The notes: generated by a model from the sequence alone, not told the origin. Counted from the first letter of the stretch, positions 1-9,047 are shown. The stretch: 64,000 nt of DNA from Pseudomonas putida (GCF_016406145.1 NZ_CP066306.1:1674001-1738000), one strand, 5' to 3'. Translations and numbers: made by a program.

Positions 1-1087
1 CTTCGCGTACCCGTTCTTCGACGGCGCGCTGGTTTTTCGCCGGCGTCATGTCGATGAAGTCGATGACGATCAGGCCGCCGATGTCACGCAGGCGCAGCTG
101 GCGGGCGATTTCCTCGGCCGCTTCCAGGTTGGTCTGCAGGGCGGTTTCCTCGATGTCGCTGCCCTTGGTGGCGCGCGCCGAGTTGATGTCGATGGAAACC
201 AGGGCCTCGGTCGGGTCGATCACGATAGAGCCGCCCGACGGCAGGTCGACGACGCGCTGGAAGGCGGTCTCGATCTGGCTTTCGATCTGGAAGCGGTTGA
301 ACAGCGGTACGCTGTCTTCGTACAGCTTGACCTTGCTGGCGTACTGCGGCATCACCTGGCGGATGAAGGTCAGTGCTTCTTCCTGGGCATCGATGCTGTC
401 GATCAGCACTTCGCCGATGTCCTGGCGCAGGTAGTCGCGGATGGCGCGGATGATGACGTTGCTTTCCTGGTAGATCAGGAACGGCGCAGCGCGATCCAGC
501 GATGCTTCCTTGATGGCGGTCCACAGTTGCAGCAGGTAATCGAGGTCCCACTGCATTTCTTCGCTGCTGCGGCCAAGGCCTGCGGTGCGCACGATCAGGC
601 CCATGTCGCCTGGCACGGTCAGGCCGTTGAGGGCTTCACGCAGTTCGTTGCGCTCTTCGCCTTCGATGCGGCGGGAGATGCCGCCAGCGCGGGGGTTGTT
701 GGGCATCAGCACCAGGTAGCGGCCTGCCAGGCTGATGAAGGTGGTCAGGGCGGCGCCTTTGTTGCCACGCTCTTCCTTCTCGACCTGGACGATGACTTCC
801 TGGCCTTCGCTCAGGACGTCCTTGATGTTGACGCGGCCTTCAGGGGCTTTCTTGAAGTACTCGCGGGAGATTTCCTTCAGCGGCAGGAAGCCGTGACGTT
901 CGGAGCCGAAGTCGACGAAGGCGGCTTCGAGGCTGGGCTCGATCCGGGTGATCTTGCCTTTGTAGATGTTGGCCTTTTTCTGCTCGCGCGCACCGGACTC
1001 GATGTCCAGGTCGTACAGGCGTTGGCCGTCCACCAGGGCTACACGCAACTCTTCGGGTTGAGTTGCGTTAATCAGCATTCTTTTCAT
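1..1087 (-). CDS. rne: Ribonuclease E, N-terminal part (runs off the left edge)
   Basis: Endoribonuclease E, the scaffold of the RNA degradosome and the main enzyme of mRNA decay and rRNA/tRNA processing at the inner membrane. The 362 visible codons begin [10 protein letters not shown], as in E. coli. An S1 RNA-binding domain follows ([19 protein letters not shown], about residues 44-62). The DNase I-like catalytic region carries the conserved [10 protein letters not shown] and LIVIDFIDM segments that hold the two metal-binding aspartates (Asp303 and Asp346 in E. coli). The zinc link and the degradosome scaffold lie outside the window. The start is the ATG at 1085-1087. The gene is divergent from rluC and has an unusually long leader. 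The identity is certain; only the C-terminal part is unknown. Confidence 0.97.
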   Translation of the reverse strand, partial: MKRMLINATQPEELRVALVDGQRLYDLDIESGAREQKKANIYKGKITRIEPSLEAAFVDFGSERHGFLPLKEISREYFKKAPEGRVNIKDVLSEGQEVIVQVEKEERGNKGAALTTFISLAGRYLVLMPNNPRAGGISRRIEGEERNELREALNGLTVPGDMGLIVRTAGLGRSSEEMQWDLDYLLQLWTAIKEASLDRAAPFLIYQESNVIIRAIRDYLRQDIGEVLIDSIDAQEEALTFIRQVMPQYASKVKLYEDSVPLFNRFQIESQIETAFQRVVDLPSGGSIVIDPTEALVSIDINSARATKGSDIEETALQTNLEAAEEIARQLRLRDIGGLIVIDFIDMTPAKNQRAVEERVRE

Positions 1088-1836
1088 GTTGTACCGTCGG
1101 TTTCCGGGCTGCCGGAAACGGCGTTCGGCACACACGACTTCTCATGGTCGGTGCCAAGGTGCGCAAAGGGTGGCCGGGCCACCCCCGTGTCGAGCAACGT
1201 TCGGCACCAGCCGGTTTCCCAGCCTGCCGTTGTCGCGACGACGCGTCCTGTTTGCTGCGGTGCCAAGAGGCCCCTGCGGTATCTGCAGAGATATCCGAAT
1301 CGATATCCGAATCAACCCAGCAGGCCTCGTGCACTCAGTCAGGAGGAGGAATCAACCGTCAGCCGTGGACGCCCATGGGGCATCTGTTCAGGACCTTATC
1401 CGCTCGCCGGCCATTCACTGGGCCGGTGGCCGGACGCGGTGCTACACGGTCCGAGGGCTGTGCATCTCCACCCTGCACGTATCCCTGATAATTCGGGTGC
1501 TGCCGCGCGCTGAATCCGCAACGGGTTGCATTTTTCGCCAGCGCAGTTTCCGCGCTGACGCCATTCATGTCCAAGGCAGGTATTTCCGAAGCATTCGCCG
1601 TGCGTTGCGTGCAAGCGTCGGGGCGGGCAGAGGTGCAGCGAAAAGAAGCGGGTAAGCAGGTGAAACACCGCACTTGTCGTTTTTTTTCGGTCTTCTCTAC
1701 ACAGCGCTGGTGGCGATTCCAGGCAATTCGGTAAACTGGCGAAAACCCCGTAGGACGGCCTCGCGTCCTGCAGAATTGCGTTGGTCAGGGACCGGCTAAG
1801 GGCCTGGTGCCGCTGGCCTGCCGCTTTTGGCGGCGT
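1088..1836 (-). promoter_or_regulatory. Long 5' leader of rne
   Basis: About 750 bases without a credible gene separate the rne start from its best promoter. The open frames here on both strands have no recognisable product and are short. In E. coli the rne leader (about 360 nt) folds into hairpins that RNase E binds to autoregulate its own mRNA; the same role here is inference. Visible structure includes the hairpin arms AGGACG (1752-1757) and CGTCCT (1764-1769), and a 12-bp tandem repeat at 1290-1313. Confidence 0.5.
1290..1313. repeat. 12-bp perfect tandem repeat in the rne leader
   Basis: GATATCCGAATC occurs twice head to tail (1290-1301 and 1302-1313). It lies about 205 bases upstream of the rne start codon, inside the transcribed leader. 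Its function is unknown; it could be a protein-binding site or replication slippage. Confidence 0.75.
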
Positions 1837-1841
1837 TCGCG

Positions 1842-1870
1842 ACTATAGCAGTAATGATTAAGTGCTTCAA
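1842..1870 (-). promoter_or_regulatory. Candidate sigma70 promoter of rne
   Basis: On the minus strand, TTGAAG (1870-1865), a 17-bp spacer and TATAGT (1847-1842) form a good sigma70 promoter. Transcription would start near 1835, giving a leader of about 750 nt. The -35 box overlaps the region that would serve as the -35 of the divergent rluC promoter. Confidence 0.55.
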
Positions 1871-1892
1871 TTCCATAAAAAATTGTTATGAT
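1865..1892 (+). promoter_or_regulatory. Candidate promoter of rluC, possibly giving a leaderless mRNA
   Basis: TATGAT at 1887-1892 is a good -10 box, and the -35 region (CTTCAA, 1865-1870) is weak. The first base of the rluC ATG (1899) lies 7 bases after the -10 box, where transcription normally begins. No Shine-Dalgarno sequence precedes this ATG. Together these suggest a leaderless or nearly leaderless transcript. Confidence 0.45.
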
Positions 1893-1898
1893 CCCTTG

Positions 1899-2855
1899 AT
1901 GACGACCAATACCCCTCCGACTTCCGGCGTTCAGCTGATCGAAGTCGCGCCGGAGCTTGCCGGCCAACGCATCGACAATTTCCTCATCACGGCGCTCAAG
2001 GGTGTACCCAGGACGCTGGTCTACCGCATCCTGCGCAAAGGCGAGGTCCGGGTCAACAAGGGCCGTGTCAAGCCTGAGTACAAGATCCAGGCGGGTGACA
2101 TCGTCCGTGTACCGCCTGTGCGCCTCCCGGAGCGTGACGAGCCGGCCCCGGTTGCCCAGGGGCTGCTGCAGCGCCTGGAAGCCGCCATCGTCTACGAAGA
2201 CAAGGCGCTGATCGTGATGAACAAGCCGGCCGGTATCGCCGTGCATGGTGGCAGTGGCCTGAGCTTTGGTGTGATCGAGGCGCTGCGCCAGTTGCGTCCG
2301 GATGCCAAGGAGCTGGAGCTTGTGCACCGCCTGGATCGCGACACTTCGGGCCTGCTGATGATTGCCAAGAAGCGCAGCATGCTGCGCCATCTGCATGCCG
2401 CGCTGCGTGGCGATGGGGTCGACAAGCGCTACATGGCGCTGGTGCGTGGCCACTGGCCTACCTCGAAGAAGCAGGTCAATGCCCCGTTGCTCAAGAGCAA
2501 CCTGCGTTCGGGCGAGCGTATGGTCGAGGTGAATGACGAGGGCAAGGAAGCGCTGACCCTGTTCCGTGTGCTTCGCCGTTTCGGTGAGTTCGCCACCATT
2601 GTCGAGGCGCGCCCTATCACTGGGCGTACCCATCAGATTCGCGTACATACTCTGCATGCTGGCCATATGATCGCCGGTGACAGCAAATACGGCGACGAAG
2701 ATTTCAGTCGCGAGATTCGAGACTTGGGAGGCAAGCGCCTGTTCCTGCATGCCTATGCCCTCACGGTGCCGCTGCCTGATGGTGGTGAGCTCAAGCTCGA
2801 GGCGCCTGTGGACGAAGTTTGGGCGAAAACCGTGGAGCGTCTGGGGGCGTCCTGA
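1899..2855 (+). CDS. rluC: 23S rRNA pseudouridine synthase RluC
   Basis: Converts three uridines of 23S rRNA (955, 2504 and 2580 in E. coli numbering) to pseudouridine. The 318-aa protein has an N-terminal S4 RNA-binding domain (about residues 22-75) and the RluA-family catalytic core. The HRLDRDTSG motif places the nucleophilic aspartate at D146, and GRTHQIRVH occurs further on. I chose the ATG at 1899 because homology begins soon after it; upstream in-frame ATGs add an AT-rich, unrelated N-terminus. The partner rne/rluC divergence is conserved in gammaproteobacteria. The HAD phosphatase gene follows after 3 bases, so they are probably co-transcribed. Confidence 0.95.
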   Translation: MTTNTPPTSGVQLIEVAPELAGQRIDNFLITALKGVPRTLVYRILRKGEVRVNKGRVKPEYKIQAGDIVRVPPVRLPERDEPAPVAQGLLQRLEAAIVYEDKALIVMNKPAGIAVHGGSGLSFGVIEALRQLRPDAKELELVHRLDRDTSGLLMIAKKRSMLRHLHAALRGDGVDKRYMALVRGHWPTSKKQVNAPLLKSNLRSGERMVEVNDEGKEALTLFRVLRRFGEFATIVEARPITGRTHQIRVHTLHAGHMIAGDSKYGDEDFSREIRDLGGKRLFLHAYALTVPLPDGGELKLEAPVDEVWAKTVERLGAS

Positions 2856-2858
2856 TTC

Positions 2859-3539
2859 ATGAAAAAGTCTTACGAGTTGCTGATCTTCGACTGGGACGGC
2901 ACCTTGGCCGACTCGATCGGGCGGATCGTTGAGGCGATGAATGCCGCCGCCGAGCGCGCCGGTGAGGCGCCAAGCCCGGAGGAGGCCGTCAAGGGCATCA
3001 TCGGTCTGGCGCTTGGTGAAGCCATTTCTACCCTCTATCCGCACCTCGATCCTGTGCAGGTCGAAACCTTCCGTCAGCACTATGCCGACATCTATACGGC
3101 GCTTGATCAGCAGCCTTCGCCGTTGTTCGAGGGCGTGGTCGAATCGCTGGATGCCTTCCGGGTCGAGGGTTATCGCCTCGCGGTGGCGACAGGCAAGGCG
3201 CGTCGTGGTCTGGATCGGGTGCTCAAGGCCAATGGCTGGGAGCGTTTTTTCGACATCACCCGTGCCGCTGATGAGACCCGTGGCAAGCCGCACCCGCTGA
3301 TGCTCGAGGAAATTCTGGGGCATTGCGGTGTCGAACCCGGGCAGGCGCTGATGGTCGGAGATTCGGCATTCGATCTGCTGATGGCCAATAATGCCGGTAT
3401 GCATTCGGCGGCCGTGGGCTATGGTGCCATGCCGCTGCAGGCTTTGGCCGAGTTCGGTCCGCAGGTGTGCATTGATCATTTTTCCCAGTTGCGCGAGTGG
3501 CTGGCAGGTTCTGCGCAAATCCAATTCCAAGGTAGGTGA
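2859..3539 (+). CDS. HAD-superfamily hydrolase, phosphoglycolate-phosphatase-like
   Basis: A 226-aa haloacid dehalogenase-type phosphatase. All four motifs are visible: DWDGTLAD near the N-terminus (nucleophile D11), the threonine in VATGKARRG, the lysine in GKPHPLM, and the acidic pair in MVGDSAFDLLMANNAG. A helical cap domain sits between motifs I and II, as in subfamily IA (Gph/PGP type). It is sandwiched between rluC (3-base gap) and sppA. The physiological substrate cannot be told from sequence; small phosphometabolites such as 2-phosphoglycolate are typical for the subfamily. The order rluC-HAD-sppA matches P. aeruginosa, as far as I recall it. Confidence 0.88.
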   Translation: MKKSYELLIFDWDGTLADSIGRIVEAMNAAAERAGEAPSPEEAVKGIIGLALGEAISTLYPHLDPVQVETFRQHYADIYTALDQQPSPLFEGVVESLDAFRVEGYRLAVATGKARRGLDRVLKANGWERFFDITRAADETRGKPHPLMLEEILGHCGVEPGQALMVGDSAFDLLMANNAGMHSAAVGYGAMPLQALAEFGPQVCIDHFSQLREWLAGSAQIQFQGR

Positions 3540-3541
3540 GC

Positions 3542-4567
3542 ATGGTTGATGAGTGGAAAGCACCCGGTTCCGAGGCTGAAGAAGAGCGCCTTACGCGCGA
3601 AGACCGTCAAGAGGATGAGCGTGTAGAACGCAAAAGCTGGAAGCTGCTGGAGAAGACCCTGCTGGCCGGTGTCCAGGAGCAGCGCAGGGCGCGTCGCTGG
3701 GGGATCTTCTTCAAGTTGCTGACCTTCGTCTATCTCTTCGGTGTATTGGCCCTGTTCCTGCCTTGGACGGATATGGACAAGGCCGCTTCACGCAGCGCCA
3801 GCCATACCGCATTGGTGGAGGTGCGTGGTGTGATCGCCGATCAGGAAGCTGCCAGTGCCGACAACCTCGTCAAGAGTCTGCGCGAGGCCTTCAAGGATCC
3901 AAAGACCAAGGCCGTGGTCATGCGTATCAATAGCCCGGGAGGCAGTCCGGTACAGGCAGGTTATGTCTATGACGAGATCCGCCGCCTGCGCGGTGAGTAT
4001 CCGGACATCAAGCTGTACGCGGTAATCGCTGACCTGGGTGCATCGGGTGCCTATTACATTGCCAGTGCGGCGGACGAGATCTATGCCGACAAGGCCAGCC
4101 TGGTGGGTTCCATTGGTGTGACGGCGGCCGGGTATGGTTTTGTGGGGTCGATGGAGAAGCTTGGTGTCGAACGGCGCACGTATACCGCCGGTGAGCACAA
4201 GGCCTTCCTGGATCCGTTCTCGCCGGAAAAGCCTGAAGAGCGGGCGTTCTGGCAGGGCGTGCTGAATACCACCCATCAGCAGTTCATTGCCATGGTCAAG
4301 CAGGGTAGGGGTGATCGCTTGAAAGACAAGGAGCATCCTGAGTTGTTCAGCGGCCTGGTGTGGTCGGGTGAGCAGGCCAAGGCGCTTGGGCTTGTCGATG
4401 GCCTGGGCAGTGCGAGCTATGTGGCGCGTGAGATCGTGGGGGAGAAGGACCTGGTCGATTTCACGGTCGAGGAGTCACCGTTCGATCGCTTCTCCAAGCG
4501 CATCGGTGCCAGCGTGGCGGAAAAGTTGGCCATGTACATGGGCTTCCAGGGGCCTGCCTTGCGCTGA
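3542..4567 (+). CDS. sppA: Signal peptide peptidase SppA, short form
   Basis: Membrane-bound serine protease of the S49 family that degrades cleaved signal peptides. The 341-aa protein has a charged cytoplasmic N-terminus, one transmembrane helix at about residues 54-74 and a single protease domain. The Ser/Lys dyad is likely S168 in GASGAYYIAS and K220 in AGEHKAFLDP, both in conserved contexts of the short (SohB/SppA36) class. The long E. coli SppA has two such domains. A GTG at 3536 is also in frame, but AAGGTAG (3529-3535) is well spaced for the ATG at 3542. The start abuts the end of the HAD gene, indicating one operon. Confidence 0.92.
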   Translation: MVDEWKAPGSEAEEERLTREDRQEDERVERKSWKLLEKTLLAGVQEQRRARRWGIFFKLLTFVYLFGVLALFLPWTDMDKAASRSASHTALVEVRGVIADQEAASADNLVKSLREAFKDPKTKAVVMRINSPGGSPVQAGYVYDEIRRLRGEYPDIKLYAVIADLGASGAYYIASAADEIYADKASLVGSIGVTAAGYGFVGSMEKLGVERRTYTAGEHKAFLDPFSPEKPEERAFWQGVLNTTHQQFIAMVKQGRGDRLKDKEHPELFSGLVWSGEQAKALGLVDGLGSASYVAREIVGEKDLVDFTVEESPFDRFSKRIGASVAEKLAMYMGFQGPALR

Positions 4568-4579
4568 GTGCCTGTCCGG

Positions 4580-4638
4580 CCCCATTGCCAGCAAGCCGCT
4601 TTCCGGCAATTACTGCATAAGGCTTGCGGGCGATGGGG
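4580..4638. repeat. REP-like inverted repeat between convergent genes
   Basis: CCCCATTGCCAGCAAGCC (4580-4597) and GGCTTGCGGGCGATGGGG (4621-4638) are inverted copies with two mismatches. They fill the gap between the convergent sppA and maf ends and resemble other REP doublets in this window. A role in mRNA 3'-end stabilisation or bidirectional termination is likely but inferred. Confidence 0.65.
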
Positions 4639-4659
4639 TGCAATACTGCCCTGGTGGTC

Positions 4660-5238
4660 TCAGGGGACTGTTACCCCTTCCGTGGTCAGCATATCCACCA
4701 GCCGAATCAATGGCAGCCCGATCAGGCTGGTGGCATCGCACCCGTGGGTGCTCTTGAACAAGCTCACACCCAGCCCTTCGGCCTTGAAGCTGCCTGCGCA
4801 ATCGAGCGGCTGCTCCGCCTTCACGTAGCGCTCCACGCGCTCACGGTCCAGTTCCCGCATCGTTACGGTAAACGGCACGCAATCGACCTGGCATTGCCCT
4901 GTGGCGCTGTTGAGCAGTGCCACCCCGGTCAGGAAGGTGACGTGCTGCCCGCTGGCTTCCAGCAGTTGCTCGCAGGCGCGCTCGAAACTGTGCGGCTTGC
5001 CCAGTATCTGCTCGCCCAGTACCGCTACCTGGTCGGAGCCGATGATCAGGTGTTGCGGGTGGCTGCCGGCCAGTGCCTCGGCCTTCTGTCTGGCCAGGCG
5101 TCGCACCAGCTCGGTGGCGGGCTCGTCAGCGAGCCGCCGTTCGTCCAGGTCGGGGCTTGCCCAGGTGAAGGGCAGGCCCAGGCGCGCGAACAGTTCGCGC
5201 CGGTAAGGGGAGCTGGAAGCCAGCAACAAAGGCAGCAT
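4660..5238 (-). CDS. Maf/YceF-type nucleoside triphosphate pyrophosphatase
   Basis: House-cleaning pyrophosphatase that hydrolyses non-canonical nucleotides; the E. coli YceF subgroup prefers 7-methyl-GTP. The 192-aa protein starts MLPLLLASSSPYRREL and has LIIGSDQVAVL and the CAGSFKAEGLG segment, closely following YceF. Frames remain open upstream to 5361, but the Maf fold begins at the ATG at 5236-5238. It is divergent from yceD, as in E. coli, and lies opposite the direction of the neighbouring fab block. Confidence 0.9.
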   Translation of the reverse strand: MLPLLLASSSPYRRELFARLGLPFTWASPDLDERRLADEPATELVRRLARQKAEALAGSHPQHLIIGSDQVAVLGEQILGKPHSFERACEQLLEASGQHVTFLTGVALLNSATGQCQVDCVPFTVTMRELDRERVERYVKAEQPLDCAGSFKAEGLGVSLFKSTHGCDATSLIGLPLIRLVDMLTTEGVTVP

Positions 5239-5334
5239 GGTAGACTCCTGATCGGTTGATCCCGATTCTAACATGCAACATGCCGCCGAATTTCCTTTGA
5301 CAGGTGCAGGGGGCATCCCTAGAATGCTGCGCCT

Positions 5335-5862
5335 ATGTTGAATGACCCGATTCCACCTCACGTTGACCCGCGCAAATTAGCCGATCGTGGCGTAACCCTT
5401 AACGGTTCGCTGCAACTCGCTGATTTGGAAAGACTCTGCGACCCGCTTTCCGACAATGTCGGTACGGTGCAGGCGAAGTTCGATTTTGAACGAGATGAAC
5501 AGCACGTGGTGGTTATCCACAGCGAGCTGGATGTCGAAGTCAAAATGGTTTGCCAGCGTTGTCTTGAGCTGGTCACCCTGCCGATTCACAGCGAATGCAC
5601 TTACGCTGTGGTGAAGGAGGGTGCGAATACCCAGTCGTTGCCGAAAGGCTATGACGTGCTGGAACTGGGCGAAGATCCTTTGGATCTGCAGGCCTTGATC
5701 GAGGAGGAGCTTCTGCTCGCCTTGCCCATCGTGCCTGCTCATCATCCGGAAGAATGCCAGCAGCCGGCGGGCGCAGACGAGCCCGAATCGAGCAAGGACG
5801 AGGTATCGCGGTCCAACCCGTTCAGTGTTTTGGCGCAGTTAAAGCGTGACCCAAACGTTTAG
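5335..5862 (+). CDS. yceD: YceD family protein (DUF177)
   Basis: A 175-aa DUF177 protein, conserved immediately upstream of rpmF in most bacteria. It is linked genetically to 23S rRNA maturation or ribosome biogenesis in plants and bacteria, but its biochemical role is not settled. The paired cysteines of the MVCQRCLEL segment are visible, and the C-terminal third is acidic. rpmF follows after 13 bases, so the two genes are almost certainly co-transcribed. The start ATG at 5335 sits close to the divergent maf gene, leaving about 95 bases for both promoters. Confidence 0.9.
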   Translation: MLNDPIPPHVDPRKLADRGVTLNGSLQLADLERLCDPLSDNVGTVQAKFDFERDEQHVVVIHSELDVEVKMVCQRCLELVTLPIHSECTYAVVKEGANTQSLPKGYDVLELGEDPLDLQALIEEELLLALPIVPAHHPEECQQPAGADEPESSKDEVSRSNPFSVLAQLKRDPNV

Positions 5863-5875
5863 GAGTTAATCAATT

Positions 5876-6058
5876 ATGGCTGTTCAGCAGAACAAAAAAT
5901 CCCGCTCTGCCCGTGACATGCGCCGTTCGCACGACGCTCTGTCGGAAAACGCGCTGTCGGTAGAGAAAACCACCGGTGAAGTACACCTGCGTCACCACGT
6001 ATCGCCAGAAGGCGTTTACCGTGGCCGTAAAGTGATCGACAAGGGCGCTGACGAGTAA
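5876..6058 (+). CDS. rpmF: 50S ribosomal protein L32
   Basis: Ribosomal protein L32 of the large subunit, 60 aa, very basic at the N-terminus ([20 protein letters not shown]) with the conserved [18 protein letters not shown] segment. This is the zinc-independent form; it lacks the four-cysteine zinc ribbon found in some other bacteria. AGGAG at 5862-5866 precedes the ATG by 9 bases. The gene links ribosome and phospholipid synthesis through its operon with plsX, which begins 4 bases after the stop. Confidence 0.97.
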
Positions 6059-6061
6059 TCC

Positions 6062-7072
6062 TTGTCTGCTCAGGTCATCGCGATCGACGCAATGGGCGGG
6101 GACTTCGGTCCCCGCAGCATTGTCCAGGCTAGCATTGCCTGCCTTTCGGCTACCCCCTCGCTGCACCTGACCCTCGTCGGTCAACCTTCCCTCCTAGAAG
6201 ATCTTGTCAGTGGCCTTGCAGCTGCGGATCGCGCGCGCCTGCAGATTGTCGCTGCCAGTGAGGTGATCGGTATGGACGAGCGGCCATCCCAGGCGTTGCG
6301 CGGTAAACCGGACTCGTCGATGCGCATCGCCCTAGAACTGGTGCGTGATGGCAAGGCCCAGGCGTGCGTCAGTGCCGGCAATACCGGTGCGCTGATGGCG
6401 CTGTCGCGCTTGGTGCTCAAGACGCTGCCGGGTATCGATCGGCCGGCCATGGTTGCGGCTATCCCGACTCAGGCGGGTTACTGTCAGTTGCTCGATCTGG
6501 GTGCCAATGTCGACTGCAGTGCCGAGAACCTCTACCAGTTTGCCGTAATGGGCTCGGTTGCGGCGCAGGCCTTGGGTGTCCGGCGCCCGCGCGTGGCACT
6601 TTTGAACATTGGTACCGAGGACATCAAGGGCAATCAGCAGGTCAAGCTGGCTGCCACGCTGTTGCAGAACGCTCGTGGCCTCAATTATGTCGGCTTCGTC
6701 GAGGGTGATGGCCTTTATCGGGGGGAGGCGGACGTGGTGGTATGCGACGGCTTTGTCGGTAATATCCTGCTCAAATCCAGCGAGGGCCTGGCGACTATGA
6801 TCGCTGCGCGCATCGAAAAACTGTTCAAGGGTGGCCCGTTATCACGTGTTGCCGGGGCCGTCGCGATGCCGCTGCTCAAGCGTCTGCAGGCCGACCTGGC
6901 GCCGGCGCGGCATAATGGGGCAAGTTTTCTGGGCCTGCAGGGTATCGTCATCAAGAGCCATGGCTCGGCCGGCGTGCAGGGCTTTCAAAGCGCCATCCAG
7001 CGTGCGCTGATCGAGATCCAGGAAAACCTTCCGCAGCGCCTGCACGGGCGCCTTGAAGATCTCTTGCCTTAG
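6062..7072 (+). CDS. plsX: Phosphate acyltransferase PlsX
   Basis: Transfers acyl groups from acyl-ACP to phosphate, giving acyl-phosphate for PlsY in phospholipid synthesis; peripheral membrane enzyme. The 336-aa protein begins [16 protein letters not shown], with the family signature at the extreme N-terminus, so the TTG at 6062 is the only plausible start. A weak ribosome site suggests coupling to rpmF, whose stop is 4 bases upstream. Further family segments include [13 protein letters not shown] and [14 protein letters not shown]. The length matches the family. fabD follows after a 127-base gap. Confidence 0.95.
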   Translation: MSAQVIAIDAMGGDFGPRSIVQASIACLSATPSLHLTLVGQPSLLEDLVSGLAAADRARLQIVAASEVIGMDERPSQALRGKPDSSMRIALELVRDGKAQACVSAGNTGALMALSRLVLKTLPGIDRPAMVAAIPTQAGYCQLLDLGANVDCSAENLYQFAVMGSVAAQALGVRRPRVALLNIGTEDIKGNQQVKLAATLLQNARGLNYVGFVEGDGLYRGEADVVVCDGFVGNILLKSSEGLATMIAARIEKLFKGGPLSRVAGAVAMPLLKRLQADLAPARHNGASFLGLQGIVIKSHGSAGVQGFQSAIQRALIEIQENLPQRLHGRLEDLLP

Positions 7073-7199
7073 GCATTTCGCCGATGAAGTGCTTAAATGT
7101 GACCGCTTGGTCCGCGTTTCCATCCAAGTTTTCAGTTTCCGCGTCTAGTCTTTGGCTCGGCGCACTCTATCCGACGACAAGATCATAAGGGCTTGTTCA

Positions 7200-8138
7200 A
7201 TGTCTGCATCCCTCGCATTCGTCTTCCCCGGTCAAGGTTCCCAGTCGCTGGGCATGCTCAAAGAACTGGGCGCTGAAAAGCCGGTGATCGTTGAGACCTT
7301 CAAGGAAGCCTCCGAGGCTCTGGGTTACGACCTGTGGGAGCTGGTCCAGGAAGGCCCGGAAGAGCAACTCAATCAAACCGACAAGACCCAGCCGGCCATC
7401 CTCACTGCCTCCATCGCCCTGTGGCGCCTGTGGCTGGAGGAGGGTGGCGCGCAGCCGGCCTTCGTGTCGGGTCATAGCCTGGGCGAATACTCCGCTCTGG
7501 TCGCTGCTGGCAGTCTGTCGCTCAAAGACGCCGTCAAGCTGGTCAAGCGCCGTGGCGAACTGATGCAGGAAGCCGTGCCGGCCGGTCATGGCGCCATGGC
7601 CGCCATCCTCGGCCTGGGCGACGATGATGTGAAGGCCATTTGCGCCGAAGCGGCCGAAGATGAAGTGGTCAGCGCAGTCAATTTCAACTCTCCAGGCCAG
7701 GTGGTCATCGCCGGCAACGTCGCGGCGGTCAATCGTGCCATTGAGCTGTGCAAAGCCAAGGGCGCCAAGCGCGCCTTGCCGCTGCCGGTCAGCGTGCCGT
7801 CGCACTGCGCCCTGATGAAGCCGGCTGCCGATCGTTTCGCCGAGCACGTCAATGCCATCGACTGGAAGGCACCGCAGATTCCGGTAGTGCAGAACGTTAC
7901 TGCCGCCGTCGCCGCCGACCTCGACACCCTCAAGCAGGATCTGCTGGCGCAGCTGTATCAGCCGGTTCGCTGGGTTGAATGCGTGCAGACCCTCGCCGCA
8001 AACGGCGCAGTCAACCTGGTCGAGTGTGGCCCGGGCAAGGTGCTGGCTGGCCTGAACAAGCGTTGCGCCGACGGTGTGACCACCTACAACCTCAATACCC
8101 CCGACGCCGTCGCCGCCACCCGTGCGGCATTGGCCTGA
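7200..8138 (+). CDS. fabD: Malonyl-CoA:ACP transacylase FabD
   Basis: Loads malonate from malonyl-CoA onto acyl carrier protein, the first committed step of type II fatty acid synthesis. The 312-aa protein shows FVFPGQGSQ near the start, the GHSLGEYSAL nucleophile elbow with S93, and the VPSHCALM segment containing the catalytic histidine. An in-frame upstream ATG at 7152 adds 16 residues without homology, so the ATG at 7200 is preferred. Malonyl-CoA comes from acetyl-CoA carboxylase, whose AccD subunit is encoded near 45 kb. fabG follows after 16 bases. Confidence 0.96.
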   Translation: MSASLAFVFPGQGSQSLGMLKELGAEKPVIVETFKEASEALGYDLWELVQEGPEEQLNQTDKTQPAILTASIALWRLWLEEGGAQPAFVSGHSLGEYSALVAAGSLSLKDAVKLVKRRGELMQEAVPAGHGAMAAILGLGDDDVKAICAEAAEDEVVSAVNFNSPGQVVIAGNVAAVNRAIELCKAKGAKRALPLPVSVPSHCALMKPAADRFAEHVNAIDWKAPQIPVVQNVTAAVAADLDTLKQDLLAQLYQPVRWVECVQTLAANGAVNLVECGPGKVLAGLNKRCADGVTTYNLNTPDAVAATRAALA

Positions 8139-8154
8139 ATTTGGAGAAGCTTGC

Positions 8155-8895
8155 ATGAGCCTGCAAGGTAAAGTTGCACTGGTTACCGGCGCCAGCCGGG
8201 GTATCGGCCAGGCCATCGCCCTCGAGCTGGGCCGCCAGGGCGCGACCGTGATCGGTACCGCGACTTCGGCTTCCGGTGCCGAGCGCATCGCCGCGACCCT
8301 GAAAGAGCACGGTATCACCGGTACCGGCATGGAGCTGAACGTCACCAGCGCCGAGTCCGTGGAAGCGGTATTGGGCGCCATCGGCGAGCAGTTCGGTGCC
8401 CCGGCCATTCTTGTCAACAACGCTGGCATCACCCGCGACAACCTCATGCTGCGCATGAAGGACGACGAGTGGTTCGACGTGATCGACACCAACCTGAACA
8501 GCCTCTACCGTTTGTCCAAGGGCGTGCTGCGTGGCATGACCAAGGCGCGTTGGGGTCGTATCATCAGCATCGGCTCGGTCGTCGGTGCCATGGGTAACGC
8601 TGGCCAGGCCAACTATGCGGCCGCCAAGGCCGGCCTGGAAGGCTTCAGCCGCGCCCTTGCGCGTGAAGTCGGCTCGCGCGGTATCACCGTCAATTCGGTG
8701 ACCCCAGGCTTCATTGATACCGACATGACCCGCGAATTGCCAGAAGCGCAGCGCGAAGCCCTGCAGACCCAGATTCCGCTGGGCCGCCTGGGTCAGGCCG
8801 AAGAAATCGCCAAGGTGGTTTCCTTCCTGGCATCCGACGGCGCAGCCTATGTCACCGGCGCTACCGTGCCGGTGAACGGCGGGATGTACATGTAA
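8155..8895 (+). CDS. fabG: 3-oxoacyl-[acyl-carrier-protein] reductase FabG
   Basis: NADPH-dependent reduction of 3-oxoacyl-ACP in fatty acid elongation. The 246-aa short-chain dehydrogenase shows the TGASRGIG cofactor loop at about residues 12-19, NNAGITRD, and the YAAAK active site with Y154 and K158. The C-terminal segment VTGATVPVNGGMYM is typical of FabG. GGAGAAG upstream supports the ATG at 8155. The spacing to fabD (16 bases) indicates one transcript; a further promoter before acpP lies downstream. Confidence 0.96.
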   Translation: MSLQGKVALVTGASRGIGQAIALELGRQGATVIGTATSASGAERIAATLKEHGITGTGMELNVTSAESVEAVLGAIGEQFGAPAILVNNAGITRDNLMLRMKDDEWFDVIDTNLNSLYRLSKGVLRGMTKARWGRIISIGSVVGAMGNAGQANYAAAKAGLEGFSRALAREVGSRGITVNSVTPGFIDTDMTRELPEAQREALQTQIPLGRLGQAEEIAKVVSFLASDGAAYVTGATVPVNGGMYM

Positions 8896-9019
8896 CACTG
8901 CAACTCAATGTGACGGATTGCTTAAAAAAAGAGTCATACTCCCAGCCTAAAATCCGTTATAAAGCTGCAACCAGATTCCAGGCAGAGGGTAGGGTGACTG
9001 AAGCGAAGGTGCGTTCCGC

Positions 9020-9047
9020 TTGAAAAGCGAACGTCTTTCTATAAAAT
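9020..9047 (+). promoter_or_regulatory. Candidate acpP promoter inside the fab cluster
   Basis: TTGAAA (9020-9025), a 16-bp spacer and TAAAAT (9042-9047) lie in the 203-base fabG-acpP gap, the largest gap inside the cluster from yceD to fabF. This gives acpP a leader of about 45 nt. A separate acpP promoter fits the very high level of ACP needed. Assignment is from consensus match only. Confidence 0.5.

Noticed and set aside
1086..1655. Possible gene on the plus strand inside the rne leader
   Set aside because: No homology, no ribosome site, and rich in Arg as expected from a shadow frame.
7197..8492. 431-codon open frame antisense to fabD/fabG
   Set aside because: Shadow frame; no known protein features.
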